Positions 1 through 9,584 are shown, counted from the stretch's first letter. The stretch is 64,000 nucleotides of DNA from Campylobacter concisus (GCF_003048595.2 NZ_CP049270.1:1426001-1490000); one strand, 5' to 3'. Notes: a model not told the origin generated them from the sequence alone. Numbers and translations are program-made.

Positions 1-475
1 TGCCAGCTGCATTTGCAAGAATTAGATCAGTTTTTTTATAAAGATGAGTGAGTAAAAATTTATTAACTCGCCCGCTTAGATCGTCTTTATATAAGATCGA
101 CGGACAGCTTCGCTCGCTGATAACTAGCCTTTTTTTAAAGCCCAAAATTCTAGCAAGCCCAGCAATATAACAAGGGCGGTTCATCAGCACAAACTGCGTG
201 TCTATGCCTAAGTTTTGACAAAGCTTTTTATACTTAAAGGCAAGCATTGGCATCGCCAAAAAGAGCCTTGCAAGCTTTTTTAGCCCACTTTCATAAGGAT
301 CGCTATTTTCTATAAAGTGGATCTGCACCTCACTTGGGATCTCATAGGCGATGACCTTGCTCATTAGGATGAGATGAACTTCATAACGTTTGACCAAAAA
401 CGGCAGTAAATTTGCCACATTTCGCTCAGCCCCACCAGGCCCCATCGAGTATAAAAAAACGGCTAATTTCTTCAC
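1..475 (-). CDS. pglJ: PglJ-like GT4 glycosyltransferase, N-terminal part (runs off the window)
   Basis: This is the first ~158 residues of a GT-B fold, GT4-family glycosyltransferase; the C-terminal half lies beyond base 1. The N-terminus has the GGAER signature at residues 14-18 and a long stretch closely resembling C. jejuni PglJ, including YKKLCQNLGIDTQFV and the SERS region. In C. jejuni PglJ adds the second alpha-1,4-GalNAc to the undecaprenyl-linked N-glycan precursor on the cytoplasmic face of the inner membrane. The start is a GTG at 475 that overlaps the TGA of the upstream GT4 gene (GTGA), so the two are translationally coupled. It is the last visible gene of the pgl operon. The identity rests on remembered similarity to C. 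jejuni PglJ; the exact sugar transferred here is inferred. Confidence 0.85.
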   Translation of the reverse strand, partial: MKKLAVFLYSMGPGGAERNVANLLPFLVKRYEVHLILMSKVIAYEIPSEVQIHFIENSDPYESGLKKLARLFLAMPMLAFKYKKLCQNLGIDTQFVLMNRPCYIAGLARILGFKKRLVISERSCPSILYKDDLSGRVNKFLLTHLYKKTDLILANAAG

Positions 476-1515
476 TTGCTAACAACCTTTTTTATAAATT
501 CTCGCCACTGCTTAATGATATTTTCTTTGCTAAATAAATTTGCATTTTTACTGGCGTTTTTTGCTAATTTTTGCCTTAAATTTTCATCTTTTAAAAGCAT
601 CTCAAGCTTATCTTTTAGATCATCGCTGTTGCCATTTTTAAAGATAAGCCCGTCTATGCCGTCATTTATAAGCTCTCTTGCGCCCACGGTGTCGCTACTT
701 AGCCTAGCGCAACCAAAAGCACCTGATTCGATTAGCACGTTTGAAAGCCCCTCGCTTCGTGAGCTAAGAGTAAAAATTTTTGCCTCATTATAAAGCTTTG
801 TGACGTCGCTCATATGTCCTAAAAATTTGATGTTAAGCCCTAAATTTGACGCCATTTGCTTCAGTTCGGCCTCCTGCCTGCCAGTGCCTGCGATCTTTAT
901 CTCCCAGCCTTCAAGCAAACTCTTATCCACCTTGCTAAGCGCCTCAAAATAGACATCATAGCCCTTTACTGCCTCCAGCCTCGCCACGCTTAAGATGACG
1001 TTTTGCTTCTCGCAATTTTCAGGCACGTCGATAAAAAGTGGGTTGTGAATGACCTCGCAATTTTTAGCAAATTTATAGTAGTCGTAGTCGCTTTTGCTTA
1101 GCACGCTTAAGCCATCGACAAAGCGGTAGCTAAGATCACGCATAGCGCTTGCAATTTTGCTTTTTAAGTAGCTATGCTCGTGGTGCTCGGTTGCTATTAG
1201 TTTGCTTTTTAGCCCAGCATTTGCGATCGCGCAAGTGACGTTTGTCCAGTCGATAAAGCTCATTATTAGATCAGCCTTTTGCTCTTTAAAAAGAGCTCTA
1301 AGGGCGAGGATTTTCTTAAATTTTAAAGCCACACCTGAGCCAGTGACGTTAAGGTTTATGATATTTATCTTTTCACTAAATTTATAAAATCCAAAGTCCT
1401 CTTCAAGCAAGGCGATAGTGATCTCGTTGTCCCTGCAAAACTTATTTGCAAGCACATTTAGCACACGCTCGGCTCCACCATTTCTAAGTGCGGCGATGAT
1501 AAAAAGAATTTTCAC
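472..1515 (-). CDS. GT4 glycosyltransferase of the PglH type (second copy)
   Basis: A 347-residue retaining GT4 transferase. It has GGAER at residues 13-17, a central SVARL segment that opens the nucleotide-binding half, and the E-x7-E nucleotide-sugar motif (EGLSNVLIE) at about 255-263. I place the start at GTG 1515, which overlaps the upstream stop (GTGA) and has a GGAGG ribosome binding site 6 bases ahead; an ATG 11 codons further upstream would read back into the previous gene. It is a clear paralogue of the gene just upstream and both resemble C. jejuni PglH, the polymerase adding terminal GalNAc residues. Two PglH-like genes where C. jejuni has one suggest that different linkages in the N-glycan are made by separate enzymes. 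The donor sugar cannot be read from sequence. Confidence 0.85.
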   Translation of the reverse strand: MKILFIIAALRNGGAERVLNVLANKFCRDNEITIALLEEDFGFYKFSEKINIINLNVTGSGVALKFKKILALRALFKEQKADLIMSFIDWTNVTCAIANAGLKSKLIATEHHEHSYLKSKIASAMRDLSYRFVDGLSVLSKSDYDYYKFAKNCEVIHNPLFIDVPENCEKQNVILSVARLEAVKGYDVYFEALSKVDKSLLEGWEIKIAGTGRQEAELKQMASNLGLNIKFLGHMSDVTKLYNEAKIFTLSSRSEGLSNVLIESGAFGCARLSSDTVGARELINDGIDGLIFKNGNSDDLKDKLEMLLKDENLRQKLAKNASKNANLFSKENIIKQWREFIKKVVSK

Positions 1516-2570
1516 TTCACACCTCCAAGCCTTAAAAGCTCCAGCCATTTTTTATAAATTTGCTCCACGCTAAACTCATCAAGTCTAGCTCTTGCGTTTT
1601 TGCTAAATTCACTCATCTTTGCCTCGTCTTGCAGCAAATTTGCAAGTTTTTCGCTCATCTGCCTAGCATCATTTATCTCACAAAGCAAGCCATCAAAACC
1701 ATCTTTTATAAGCTCTTTTGCCCCACTAGTCCTTGTCGCAACCCGCACGCAGTCATAGTTTATCGCCTCTATCAAGGTATTTCCAAGACCCTCGAAATTT
1801 GAGCAAGAAAGCAGCACCTTTGCCCTTTTATAAAGCGAGGCGATGTCGCTAACGTTGCCTAAAAACTCTACATCAGCGCCCAAGCTTTTGGCTAAATTTT
1901 CTAAATTTGCCCTCTCGCCACCATCTCCAGCGACAGCAAATTTATAGCCGCTTTGCTTTAAGCTTGCAGCCACTCTTACAAACATTTCGCAGTTTTTTAT
2001 CTTATTTAGCCTGCCAACAAAGATGACTAAATTTTCTTTCGTAAAGCTCTCACTGCACATATCTTTAAAGAGTGGGTTGTAAATTTTCATCACATTTTTA
2101 CAAAATTTAGAGTAGTAGCCAAGATCCTCGTCGCTTAAGACGCTAAGTGCATTTGCAAATGGGTAGCTTATGCGTCTTAGCACCTTAAAGATCGCCCTTT
2201 TTGGCGCAAGATAGTTTGTGTGCTCGCTTATGATTATAGGCGTTTTTAGCCCAGCTGAGCTAAAGAGTACCAAGGTATTTACGGCGTCTAAAAAAGATAT
2301 CACAGCGTCAAATTTGCCCTCTCTTATGAGCGCTCTTAAAGCAAGCATCTTTGAAACTCTCTTTTTTAAATTTCCAAAAAAACCAAGCTCATCAGCCCCA
2401 ACGCCTAAATTTATGAGCTCCACTCCACTTGCCAGCTCGTAAAATGGCTCATCTTTGTCAAATTTAACAAGGCTCACCTCATGATCCATACTAAATCGTG
2501 ATGCGATCACCGCGCAAACTCGCTCCGCACCACCACTTCTAAGTGTTGATGTGACAAATAATATCTTCAT
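1512..2570 (-). CDS. pglH: PglH-like GT4 glycosyltransferase of N-glycan assembly
   Basis: A 352-residue GT4 transferase. GGAER lies at residues 13-17, the acceptor-side segment RRISYPFANALSVL is very close to C. jejuni PglH, and EGLGNTLIE at about 260-268 is the E-x7-E donor-binding motif. In C. jejuni PglH adds the last three alpha-1,4-GalNAc residues to the lipid-linked precursor in the cytoplasm. Of the two GT4 genes here this one looks closer to PglH. It overlaps pglI upstream (ATGA) and the next GT4 gene downstream, so it lies inside a continuous translationally coupled block. The family is certain; the name pglH is by resemblance and the substrate by analogy. Confidence 0.85.
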   Translation of the reverse strand: MKILFVTSTLRSGGAERVCAVIASRFSMDHEVSLVKFDKDEPFYELASGVELINLGVGADELGFFGNLKKRVSKMLALRALIREGKFDAVISFLDAVNTLVLFSSAGLKTPIIISEHTNYLAPKRAIFKVLRRISYPFANALSVLSDEDLGYYSKFCKNVMKIYNPLFKDMCSESFTKENLVIFVGRLNKIKNCEMFVRVAASLKQSGYKFAVAGDGGERANLENLAKSLGADVEFLGNVSDIASLYKRAKVLLSCSNFEGLGNTLIEAINYDCVRVATRTSGAKELIKDGFDGLLCEINDARQMSEKLANLLQDEAKMSEFSKNARARLDEFSVEQIYKKWLELLRLGGVK

Positions 2571-3499
2571 ATGCCAAACCTTTGCTTGACCTTTACACGT
2601 AGCTTTGAGAGTGCCGGTAAAATGCCACTTGGAAACGGACTAAGCAGCAAAAAAATAAACGCCTCTTTACTAAATTTAATGCTAAGACTTTTAAAGATAC
2701 ACCTTAGCATAAGGCCATATTCGCCTGCTATTTTGGCGTAGTAAGCGGCATTTTTATACTGGATAGCTAGAAATTTTGGCTCATTTTTTATAGCGATGTC
2801 GTAGTGCATATTTGCCGTTTTGATGTAAGCGTTTGCGACGCTTAACGCGTGTTTGCTGGCATTTAGCGTAGCACTATCGCTTCTTGCGATGCGGTAGATG
2901 TAAAGTGGCTTTTTAAGATAGAAGACATTTTTTTCAAAAAAGCGGATATAAAGCTCATTTTCGCCACCAAAACTGCTCTCATCAAATCTAAAGCCGTCTA
3001 TAAATTCACGCGAAAAAAGCTTAAAATACTCGCCATTTATCCGCCCGCAGTGATAATCAACCTTACTCATCACCCCGCTTTGCTTATATGGACTCCTGCC
3101 AGCTATCACCTCAGTCATCACGCCATCTTTTTCGCAGATCGCGTCTGCAAAAACGCACGAATACTCGCCACTTTTTAAAATTTCATAGCACAAAGCAATC
3201 GCCTCTGGTAAAAGCTCATCGTCATCATCAAGCAAGCAGACAAACTCGCCTGTTGCGTTGTCAAAGCCGTTATTTTTGTTACCATTTGGGCTCTTTTTGT
3301 GAGTGGTGTTTTTTACAAATTTGATCCTTGCGTCGTTAAAACTCTTGCAAATTTCACTCGCACTCTCGTCATCGCCGTCATCTGTTACTATGATCTCTAA
3401 GTTTTTATAGCTTTGAGCTAGGGCGCTTTTTATGGCCTTTTTTAAAAGCTCCGGACGCTTATAAGTTGCGGTTACGATGCTGATTAATGGCTCGCTCAT
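2567..3499 (-). CDS. pglI: PglI-like GT2 glucosyltransferase (branching sugar of the N-glycan)
   Basis: A 310-residue GT-A fold GT2 transferase. The nucleotide-binding TDD is at residues 39-41 and the metal-binding acidic run DDDDE at 91-95. The stretch PNGNKNNGFDNATGEFV just before it is nearly that of C. jejuni PglI (PNGNKNNGLDQASGEFV), and the C-terminal AAYYAK and FKSLSIK segments also match. In C. jejuni PglI adds the single beta-1,3-glucose branch to the lipid-linked oligosaccharide. The ATG overlaps nothing, since the GT25 stop lies one base upstream, and its end overlaps the following GT4 start by 4 bases. Whether the branch is glucose in this organism is inferred. Confidence 0.88.
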   Translation of the reverse strand: MSEPLISIVTATYKRPELLKKAIKSALAQSYKNLEIIVTDDGDDESASEICKSFNDARIKFVKNTTHKKSPNGNKNNGFDNATGEFVCLLDDDDELLPEAIALCYEILKSGEYSCVFADAICEKDGVMTEVIAGRSPYKQSGVMSKVDYHCGRINGEYFKLFSREFIDGFRFDESSFGGENELYIRFFEKNVFYLKKPLYIYRIARSDSATLNASKHALSVANAYIKTANMHYDIAIKNEPKFLAIQYKNAAYYAKIAGEYGLMLRCIFKSLSIKFSKEAFIFLLLSPFPSGILPALSKLRVKVKQRFGI

Positions 3500-4261
3500 T
3501 TAGCCCCTTTTAAAAATTCTCTCATAGCCTTGAAGCTTTTCAAGCCGTGAGAAAAGTATAAATTTAATTGTCTTGATATAGGCCTTTAAATTTGCGCTAT
3601 ATCCTCTCTCAAGGCGCTCGCCCTCGATGTTTGAGCCACTTAGATCGGTTGGGTGCGCAAAAAGGTCGCAAAAATACATCTGCATATCATTAACGCCAAG
3701 CAAATAGTCCCAAACATCGGTCGTACAAAGCGCATTTTTGTGGATTTCAAGCAAATTTCTAGCGCTTTTTTTAGTTAGCACATAAGCCCCTGCTCTATAA
3801 ATGCTCGAAAATGAGTGCTTTGAGACCTGCCAAAGCGGCCTACTTAGGCTAGCATCCACCTTTTTGCCAAAGGCGCTAAATCTGCCCTCTAGCCCATCTT
3901 GCATGCCACATATCAGCACGCTGTTTTCTGGCATCTTACTAGCTGCCAAAAAGGCCTCTTTTATGGCCTGATCATCTCCTATCACGTCATCTTCAAAGAT
4001 GAGGGCAAATTTGGCTTCACTCGCCAAAAATGCCTCGTAGGCCTTAACATGCGAGAGCGAACAGCCAACCTCTGCTGGGCTTAAAACCTTGCCGTAAGCT
4101 TTAAATGATGGCGAAATGATCTTGTAATATTCTCTCGCGTTTAGTTCCCTACCATCAACTGCGTCTATTAGCTTAAAGCTATCATAAAATCCAAATTTCT
4201 GCTGTAAAAGCTCGCGCCTTTTGGTATCTTTTGCCAAAGAGATCAGATAAATTTCATCCAT
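3500..4261 (-). CDS. Glycosyltransferase family 25 protein (LgtB/LpsA type)
   Basis: A 253-residue GT25 enzyme. It starts with the family's IYLISL strand, followed by R15-R16 and the IDAVDG loop at 32-37, the EVGCSLSH motif at 64-71 and the metal-binding EDD at 90-92. GT25 enzymes are inverting transferases, many of them galactosyltransferases of LOS. The gene sits directly between the flippase and pglI with no spacer, so its product most likely modifies the N-glycan rather than LPS. C. jejuni has no GT25 gene in its pgl locus. A close paralogue with a frameshift lies in the LPS locus at 48277-49061. Confidence 0.85.
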   Translation of the reverse strand: MDEIYLISLAKDTKRRELLQQKFGFYDSFKLIDAVDGRELNAREYYKIISPSFKAYGKVLSPAEVGCSLSHVKAYEAFLASEAKFALIFEDDVIGDDQAIKEAFLAASKMPENSVLICGMQDGLEGRFSAFGKKVDASLSRPLWQVSKHSFSSIYRAGAYVLTKKSARNLLEIHKNALCTTDVWDYLLGVNDMQMYFCDLFAHPTDLSGSNIEGERLERGYSANLKAYIKTIKFILFSRLEKLQGYERIFKRG

Positions 4262-5779
4262 TTAAGACCTTTTAAATTTTTTTAAAATTTTACGCCAAAC
4301 TATGCCTCTCTCGAAGCCATTAAAAAATAAGAAATATCCCAAAACATAAGCTGCGCTGGCGTAGATCGCAGCAAAGATAACAAATTTTAGCCAGTTATCT
4401 AAGCTCACAAAGTCCTTGCAGGCAAACATCGCAAGCACACAGAGCGCAAAAACGGCTAAATTTTTAAAATAAACTCCATAAAATGTGGTGAGCTTTACCT
4501 CTAAATTTAAAGCAGCGTTTATAAGGTCAAAGCCAAGAATTCTTATGCTATAAAAAATGGCTGCGACGATGACGATGCCATAAACGCCGTAGTCACTAAA
4601 TTTAAGCAGTGCGATCTGTGCTATAATCGTGCTAACGCCAAGGATAGTGTTGGCAATGGCTGGTCGGCGAAGCTTGTTTGTCGCGCTATCAAGGTTAAAA
4701 AGCGAAAAAACAAAGCTTATAAACACAATCGGCACTAGCGTGATCATCGAGACGTTGTAGATAAATTTGACCTCATCTACGCTTTTAAAAGGTAGCCAAA
4801 GCGTGTAGAAATCCAGCCCAAAAACGACAAAAAATGCGGCTGGAGCGTTCATCACAAAGGCGATCACCTTCATTGAAAATTTAGCCTCTTTTATGAGGTC
4901 CGTGATCAAATTTTTAGAGTAAAGCTCGACAAATTTTGGCGCAAAGATACCGCTAAGCTGCGCTACAAAACTCTCAAGTATGATAGGAGCGGCCTTGGCA
5001 ACTGAAAGAAGTCCTGTGGCGTTTGCATTTACGAAAATATTGCAAATAAATAGGTCCATGCCCGTTAAAAGTATGCGATTTAGCGCATTAAAGCTGTTCC
5101 AAATGCCAGAGCTTAGAAGCTCTTTTATCTTAGAAAAGTCAAATTTACTAAGGCTAAATTTTAGCTCTGGCGTGATGCGAGCTGACATAAAAATAGTGCT
5201 AAAAAAGACAAAAAGGCTAGCCACAAGCGCCGAAATAGCAATATATGAGATAAATGGCTTAAAAAAGAAAAAGAGCGCCACGATGAGGATCGCTAGGATC
5301 GCGCTAGAGATGGCGTTTCTAATGGAGAGTAGGTAGAGCTTATTTGTCACAAAAGCGCAGACCGTCAAAACGCCGTTAAATAGCCCAACGCAGAAATTTA
5401 TAAAGTAAAAGACAAGGGTTATTCTCACATCAAATAGCAAATTTTCAGGGACATTTAAAAAGCTTTGCAAATTTAGTATGAAAATGGAGCTTAGCACCAC
5501 AACAACGGCGCAAAAAAAGATATTTACAACAAGCACCGATGAGTAGTAGGTGTTTGCAAGGTTTAGATCCTTTTTGTGCCACGCATGAGCGACAAAGCGC
5601 CCGCTAACCGAGTTTATCGCCACACTTACGACCGCTGCGTAGCTAACGATGGCGTTGCTAAGACCTACAAAGCCAAATGCCTCGTTGCCAAGGCTTTTTA
5701 AGATAAATGGCGTAAGAAAGAAATTTATGCCCATAGATACGACAAAAACGACGATTGAGCTTATTAGATTGATTAGCAT
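4262..5779 (-). CDS. Wzx-type polysaccharide flippase (MATE/MOP superfamily)
   Basis: A 505-residue, strongly hydrophobic protein with about 12-14 predicted membrane spans and basic cytoplasmic loops. It resembles the polysaccharide biosynthesis (Wzx/RfbX) family of the MOP flippase superfamily. Its ATG shares one base with the pglB stop (TAATG), so the two are translationally coupled. The most likely job is flipping the undecaprenyl-linked oligosaccharide to the periplasm for PglB. C. jejuni uses an unrelated ABC transporter (PglK) for this step, and no pglK is seen in the window. The role is inferred from position; a role in another glycan is possible. Confidence 0.85.
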   Translation of the reverse strand: MLINLISSIVVFVVSMGINFFLTPFILKSLGNEAFGFVGLSNAIVSYAAVVSVAINSVSGRFVAHAWHKKDLNLANTYYSSVLVVNIFFCAVVVVLSSIFILNLQSFLNVPENLLFDVRITLVFYFINFCVGLFNGVLTVCAFVTNKLYLLSIRNAISSAILAILIVALFFFFKPFISYIAISALVASLFVFFSTIFMSARITPELKFSLSKFDFSKIKELLSSGIWNSFNALNRILLTGMDLFICNIFVNANATGLLSVAKAAPIILESFVAQLSGIFAPKFVELYSKNLITDLIKEAKFSMKVIAFVMNAPAAFFVVFGLDFYTLWLPFKSVDEVKFIYNVSMITLVPIVFISFVFSLFNLDSATNKLRRPAIANTILGVSTIIAQIALLKFSDYGVYGIVIVAAIFYSIRILGFDLINAALNLEVKLTTFYGVYFKNLAVFALCVLAMFACKDFVSLDNWLKFVIFAAIYASAAYVLGYFLFFNGFERGIVWRKILKKFKRS

Positions 5780-7905
5780 TAGACCTTTAACCTGTAAATT
5801 TTTACGCCACTTGAAATAATAAATGGCTCAAAGTATCGCTCATCAGCTTTCTCAAATATAAAAAGCTGTACAAAAGATGAGTTAAAAGCATTTTCATCAA
5901 GCAACAATATCCGCGCATAATCTTCCAAAAAAATGACATAAATTTTGGCGTTTTCGTCTATGATTTTTTCATCTATTCGCAAATCTCTTCCGGCACCTTT
6001 TACTTTATAAAATGATTTTACGGCTATTTTCTCACCGTTATGTATGATAAATTTTTGTTCATTTGTAGGCAAAGTATAGCCATCTCCAAGGTCGATACCA
6101 GCTTCGCTAACGCCATTTAATGCACTAACATGATAAAAATACTCTTTTTGCCTTTTACCAGTTGTAATATCGATATAGCTATATCTAAAGATATTTGGTA
6201 CGATGTCAATCATATTTGGTACAAGATAGTAAAAAATATCTTTTTTTGCAGCTGGCAGAGTGAAATTTTCGCTTTCAAGCTGACTCAAAAAAGTATTTAT
6301 ATTGCTTGTGTTGTAGTCTTTTAAAATTTTATCTATTGGCCTTATATTTTGCTCAAGCGAGATGTCATTATACGTAACTGCCACTCTTGCAAGTCTAGCC
6401 AAAAATGCCTCATCTTTTCTCAAAGCAAGGCTAACAAAATAATTATTTTCGCCACCTTGTCTACCAGGATCGTTTAAAGTCATAACATCAGCAAAATATC
6501 TTATGGCATACCCGTAATCCCACCACGAAAATACATAATCATCGCGCTTTGTGACCTTTTTGAGTTCATCAAGCGCCACTGCTTCATCATGGTTAATCAC
6601 AGTGTTTGGCCTATATAAATAAGCAAAATCTAAATTTATAGCAAGAGTGGCTACGACAAAAACCAAAAGTGATAAATTTTTAATAGAATTTCTAAGATCA
6701 AATAAATTTAAAAAAAAATGCAAAAAATACCCAAAACCAAGCGCAACAAGTGGTGTTACGTACATAACAAATCTAACTCCACCAAAGAAAGATAGGAGTC
6801 CAAGTCCAAGCATTGGCAATGTAAGTAAGAATGGACGAAATTTCAAGCAAAGTAGCAAGTATCCAATAATAGCTGCCAGCAATATAAGAATATTTCCCGA
6901 CATGAAATAGATAAAATACAAAGGACTGGCACTTTTTACTTCGCTGATGAAATTATACTCATTTATAAAGTGAAATTTATCGCTAAGAATTTCATTGCCT
7001 TTAAAAACATAAATACCCATTTTTGAAGTAATGAAATCAAAACCACCAAAATAGATAAAAATAGCTAGCATTAAAGTAAGAAAAATGGCTAATTTTCTAG
7101 CTGAGAGTAAATTTTTATATTTGCAAAAAAGAGAGAAAAATAAGGCAATAACTGCTAAATTAAAAACCAAAATTTTATTTGCTATTAGTGGATCTTTAGT
7201 AAAAGCATTTGAGCTTACGATGCTTATAAACATAAAAAATATCGCTTGATAATTTTGCAATCTATCTCGCATAAAAACTAGCGTATATAGTAAAAACATA
7301 AAGAAAATACTTAAAATAAGTGCATATGAGCTTTGATACCACCAAAGATAAAGCGACACAAATACTCCAGGCAAAACAATAAATTTTTGTTCATTTGTGT
7401 TTAAAAGCCTGATCAAAAAATAGATAATAAAAAGCGCAAATGTGACATTTAACATGTCACTATCAAAATATCCAGGCGATGTCCTTGAAAGATAGCTTGG
7501 CAAGATAACACTCATAAACGCTGCCACAACCCCAGCTTTTAGCGCCTTAAGCTCATTTGATATCAAAACAACTGGAAGTGCGATAAGTGGAGCTAAAAAG
7601 ACGCTCATGTAAAACATCACGCTTTCGATCTTAAAAGGTAAAATTTTGCAAATATAAAAAACTATAGTTGAGATTGGGTGATTAAAGGGGCTAAAGTCAT
7701 TTTGCTGATGAAAGCCAGCCAGCATATCTCTAGCACCCTCTGCGTAATAGTATGCGTCATTTGTCGTAAGCATAAACTCGCCATTAAAGTAAAACTCTGG
7801 CATCTCCTTTGCCCACAATACCCAGAGTATCCTAGCCGCAAATCCAAACAGATAAGCAGCCAGAAATATAAGTAAAATTTTACAATTTACGCTTACTTTG
7901 TGCAC
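5779..7905 (-). CDS. pglB: Oligosaccharyltransferase PglB (STT3 family)
   Basis: A 708-residue STT3-family oligosaccharyltransferase, close in length to the 713 residues of C. jejuni PglB. It has a multi-span N-terminal membrane half with an acidic first loop (NDAYYYAEGARDM, matching NDGYAFAEGARDM of C. jejuni), followed by a periplasmic domain with the acceptor-recognition motif WWDYG at about 460-464. It transfers the preassembled oligosaccharide from undecaprenyl diphosphate to asparagine in D/E-X-N-X-S/T sequons. The start is GTG 7905 with AAGGA six bases upstream, overlapping nothing. The gene lies between the sugar dehydrogenase and the flippase. Confidence 0.97.
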   Translation of the reverse strand: MHKVSVNCKILLIFLAAYLFGFAARILWVLWAKEMPEFYFNGEFMLTTNDAYYYAEGARDMLAGFHQQNDFSPFNHPISTIVFYICKILPFKIESVMFYMSVFLAPLIALPVVLISNELKALKAGVVAAFMSVILPSYLSRTSPGYFDSDMLNVTFALFIIYFLIRLLNTNEQKFIVLPGVFVSLYLWWYQSSYALILSIFFMFLLYTLVFMRDRLQNYQAIFFMFISIVSSNAFTKDPLIANKILVFNLAVIALFFSLFCKYKNLLSARKLAIFLTLMLAIFIYFGGFDFITSKMGIYVFKGNEILSDKFHFINEYNFISEVKSASPLYFIYFMSGNILILLAAIIGYLLLCLKFRPFLLTLPMLGLGLLSFFGGVRFVMYVTPLVALGFGYFLHFFLNLFDLRNSIKNLSLLVFVVATLAINLDFAYLYRPNTVINHDEAVALDELKKVTKRDDYVFSWWDYGYAIRYFADVMTLNDPGRQGGENNYFVSLALRKDEAFLARLARVAVTYNDISLEQNIRPIDKILKDYNTSNINTFLSQLESENFTLPAAKKDIFYYLVPNMIDIVPNIFRYSYIDITTGKRQKEYFYHVSALNGVSEAGIDLGDGYTLPTNEQKFIIHNGEKIAVKSFYKVKGAGRDLRIDEKIIDENAKIYVIFLEDYARILLLDENAFNSSFVQLFIFEKADERYFEPFIISSGVKIYRLKV

Positions 7906-7913
7906 TAAATTCC

Positions 7914-9146
7914 TTACAGCCTAGCGTCAGCCTCTGGGTAGATATTTTTTATATCGTAAACTAAATGACCTTTTAAATTTAGCTTTTTAAACTCATTGTG
8001 AGCTACGGCAATCACTATGCAGTCGTAGTCATCTAGATTATACTCTTTTACTAGATCAAAGCCGTACTCGTGTTTTACCTCAGCGCTATCAGCCCAAGGA
8101 TCGGTCACATCAACCTTGCAGCCAAAGTCTTTTAGCTCATCAACTACGTCTATAACACGAGAATTTCTTATATCTGGGCAGTTTTCTTTAAATGTCATAC
8201 CAAGGACAAGCACGCGTGCTTTGTTGATAAGCACGCCTTTTCTTATCATTAGTTTTATCACTTGATCAGCTGCGTATCTGCCCATATCATCGTTGATACG
8301 GCGGCCTGCTAGGATCATTTCAGGATGATAGCCTACCTCTTGAGCTTTGTGAGTGAGGTAGTATGGATCTACGCCGATGCAGTGACCACCAACTAGACCT
8401 GGGCGGAAATTTAAGAAATTCCATTTCGTGCCAGCAGCTTCAAGCACGTCAATGGTGTTGATATGAAGCTTTTCAAAAAGCATCGCAAGCTCGTTTATAA
8501 AGGCGATGTTTATATCACGCTGTGTGTTTTCGATGACCTTTGCAGCCTCGGCTACTTTGATACTTGAAGCTTTGTGAGTGCCAGCTGTGATGATCGAGCG
8601 ATAAATTTCATCAACCTTGTCAGCGATCTCTGGAGTTGAGCCACTTGTGATCTTTTTGATCTTAGTTACAGTATGCTCTTTGTCACCTGGGTTTATACGC
8701 TCTGGTGAGTAGCCGCAGAAGAAATCTTTGTTAAATTTAAGCCCACTTTTTTCAAGAAGTGGTACGCAAATTTCTTCTGTAACGCCTGGATAAACGGTGC
8801 TTTCATAAACAACGATGTCACCTTTTTTAAGCACTTTTGCCACACTCTCAGTCGCTTTTACAACTGGAGTTAGATCAGGGCGTTTATTTTTATCTATCGG
8901 AGTCGGGACGGTCACGATGAAGAAGTTGCAACTTCTAATGTCATCTAAATTTAGGCTAAATTTCATGCCATTATCGATCGCTTTTTTCATCTGCTCATTG
9001 CTAAGTTCAAGCGTTCTATCGTAGCCACTTTTAAGCTCTTCTATACGTTTTGCATTCACATCAAAGCCCACTACTTCGTACTTCTCACTAAAAGCTGCTG
9101 CTAGTGGAAGTCCAACATATCCAAGTCCTACTACTGCTATTTTCAT
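7914..9146 (-). CDS. Nucleotide-sugar 6-dehydrogenase of the WbpA/TviB/CapL type
   Basis: A 410-residue NAD-dependent UDP-sugar dehydrogenase. It has a Rossmann GLGYVG at 7-12, the middle domain ending in [12 protein letters not shown] with catalytic Cys256, and a C-terminal UDP-binding domain. This subgroup (TviB/WbpA-like) oxidises UDP-N-acetylhexosamines twice to the uronic acids, whereas the Ugd upstream is the UDP-glucose type. The ATG follows the ecotin stop directly, with AAAGGA in the end of that gene as its ribosome binding site. Its place immediately before pglB suggests that it supplies an acidic HexNAcA donor for the N-glycan; the exact substrate is inferred. Confidence 0.9.
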   Translation of the reverse strand: MKIAVVGLGYVGLPLAAAFSEKYEVVGFDVNAKRIEELKSGYDRTLELSNEQMKKAIDNGMKFSLNLDDIRSCNFFIVTVPTPIDKNKRPDLTPVVKATESVAKVLKKGDIVVYESTVYPGVTEEICVPLLEKSGLKFNKDFFCGYSPERINPGDKEHTVTKIKKITSGSTPEIADKVDEIYRSIITAGTHKASSIKVAEAAKVIENTQRDINIAFINELAMLFEKLHINTIDVLEAAGTKWNFLNFRPGLVGGHCIGVDPYYLTHKAQEVGYHPEMILAGRRINDDMGRYAADQVIKLMIRKGVLINKARVLVLGMTFKENCPDIRNSRVIDVVDELKDFGCKVDVTDPWADSAEVKHEYGFDLVKEYNLDDYDCIVIAVAHNEFKKLNLKGHLVYDIKNIYPEADARL

Positions 9147-9584
9147 TTACTTTTTCCTTTCTTTTTTTGCTTCTATCTTTTTTACGCGTTCATACATTCT
9201 TATTTCCGCACTTACACCTTTTGGAGTTATGATTCTAATAGGGCTAACGCCTGGTAAAATTTTAGTAAATTCATAATAAACCCGCCTCTTTTTCTTTCCG
9301 TCCTTGCAGAGCATCATCGTTTGCGCTAGCTCGTCACCGCCGCTAAATTCATAGTAAATTCCGCGCGCGTCCTCTTTTTGTTTAAGCTTTCCGCCGAGCA
9401 AAAAGGCGAAGTTGCAGTCGATTTCTATCTCTTTAAAAAATGCGACTTCGTATTTAAAATAATCAGGCGGCATCTTTGAGATAGGTAGCTCAAAAATATT
9501 TTCCTCGATTTTCGCCGCATTTTCGTTCGCCAAAAGCGTAAACGGCAGCATACAAGCTGCGATAAAAAGTAAAATTTTTCTCAT
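9147..9584 (-). CDS. eco: Ecotin-family periplasmic serine protease inhibitor
   Basis: A 145-residue protein with a signal peptide of about 19 residues (hydrophobic LLFIAACMLPFTLLA). The mature part aligns by eye with E. coli ecotin: EIDCN, LGGKLKQK, TMMLCKDGKKK and a C-terminal beta segment. Cys57 and Cys93 would form the ecotin disulphide, and Met90-Met91, three residues before the second Cys, matches the ecotin reactive bond (P1 Met). Ecotins are dimeric periplasmic inhibitors of trypsin-like and chymotrypsin-like proteases, including neutrophil elastase. It overlaps the ugd stop (ATGA) and abuts the next gene, so it is expressed as part of the glycan operon. It has more CG-containing codons than its neighbours, which could mean acquisition from a relative. 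Confidence 0.85.
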   Translation of the reverse strand: MRKILLFIAACMLPFTLLANENAAKIEENIFELPISKMPPDYFKYEVAFFKEIEIDCNFAFLLGGKLKQKEDARGIYYEFSGGDELAQTMMLCKDGKKKRRVYYEFTKILPGVSPIRIITPKGVSAEIRMYERVKKIEAKKERKK

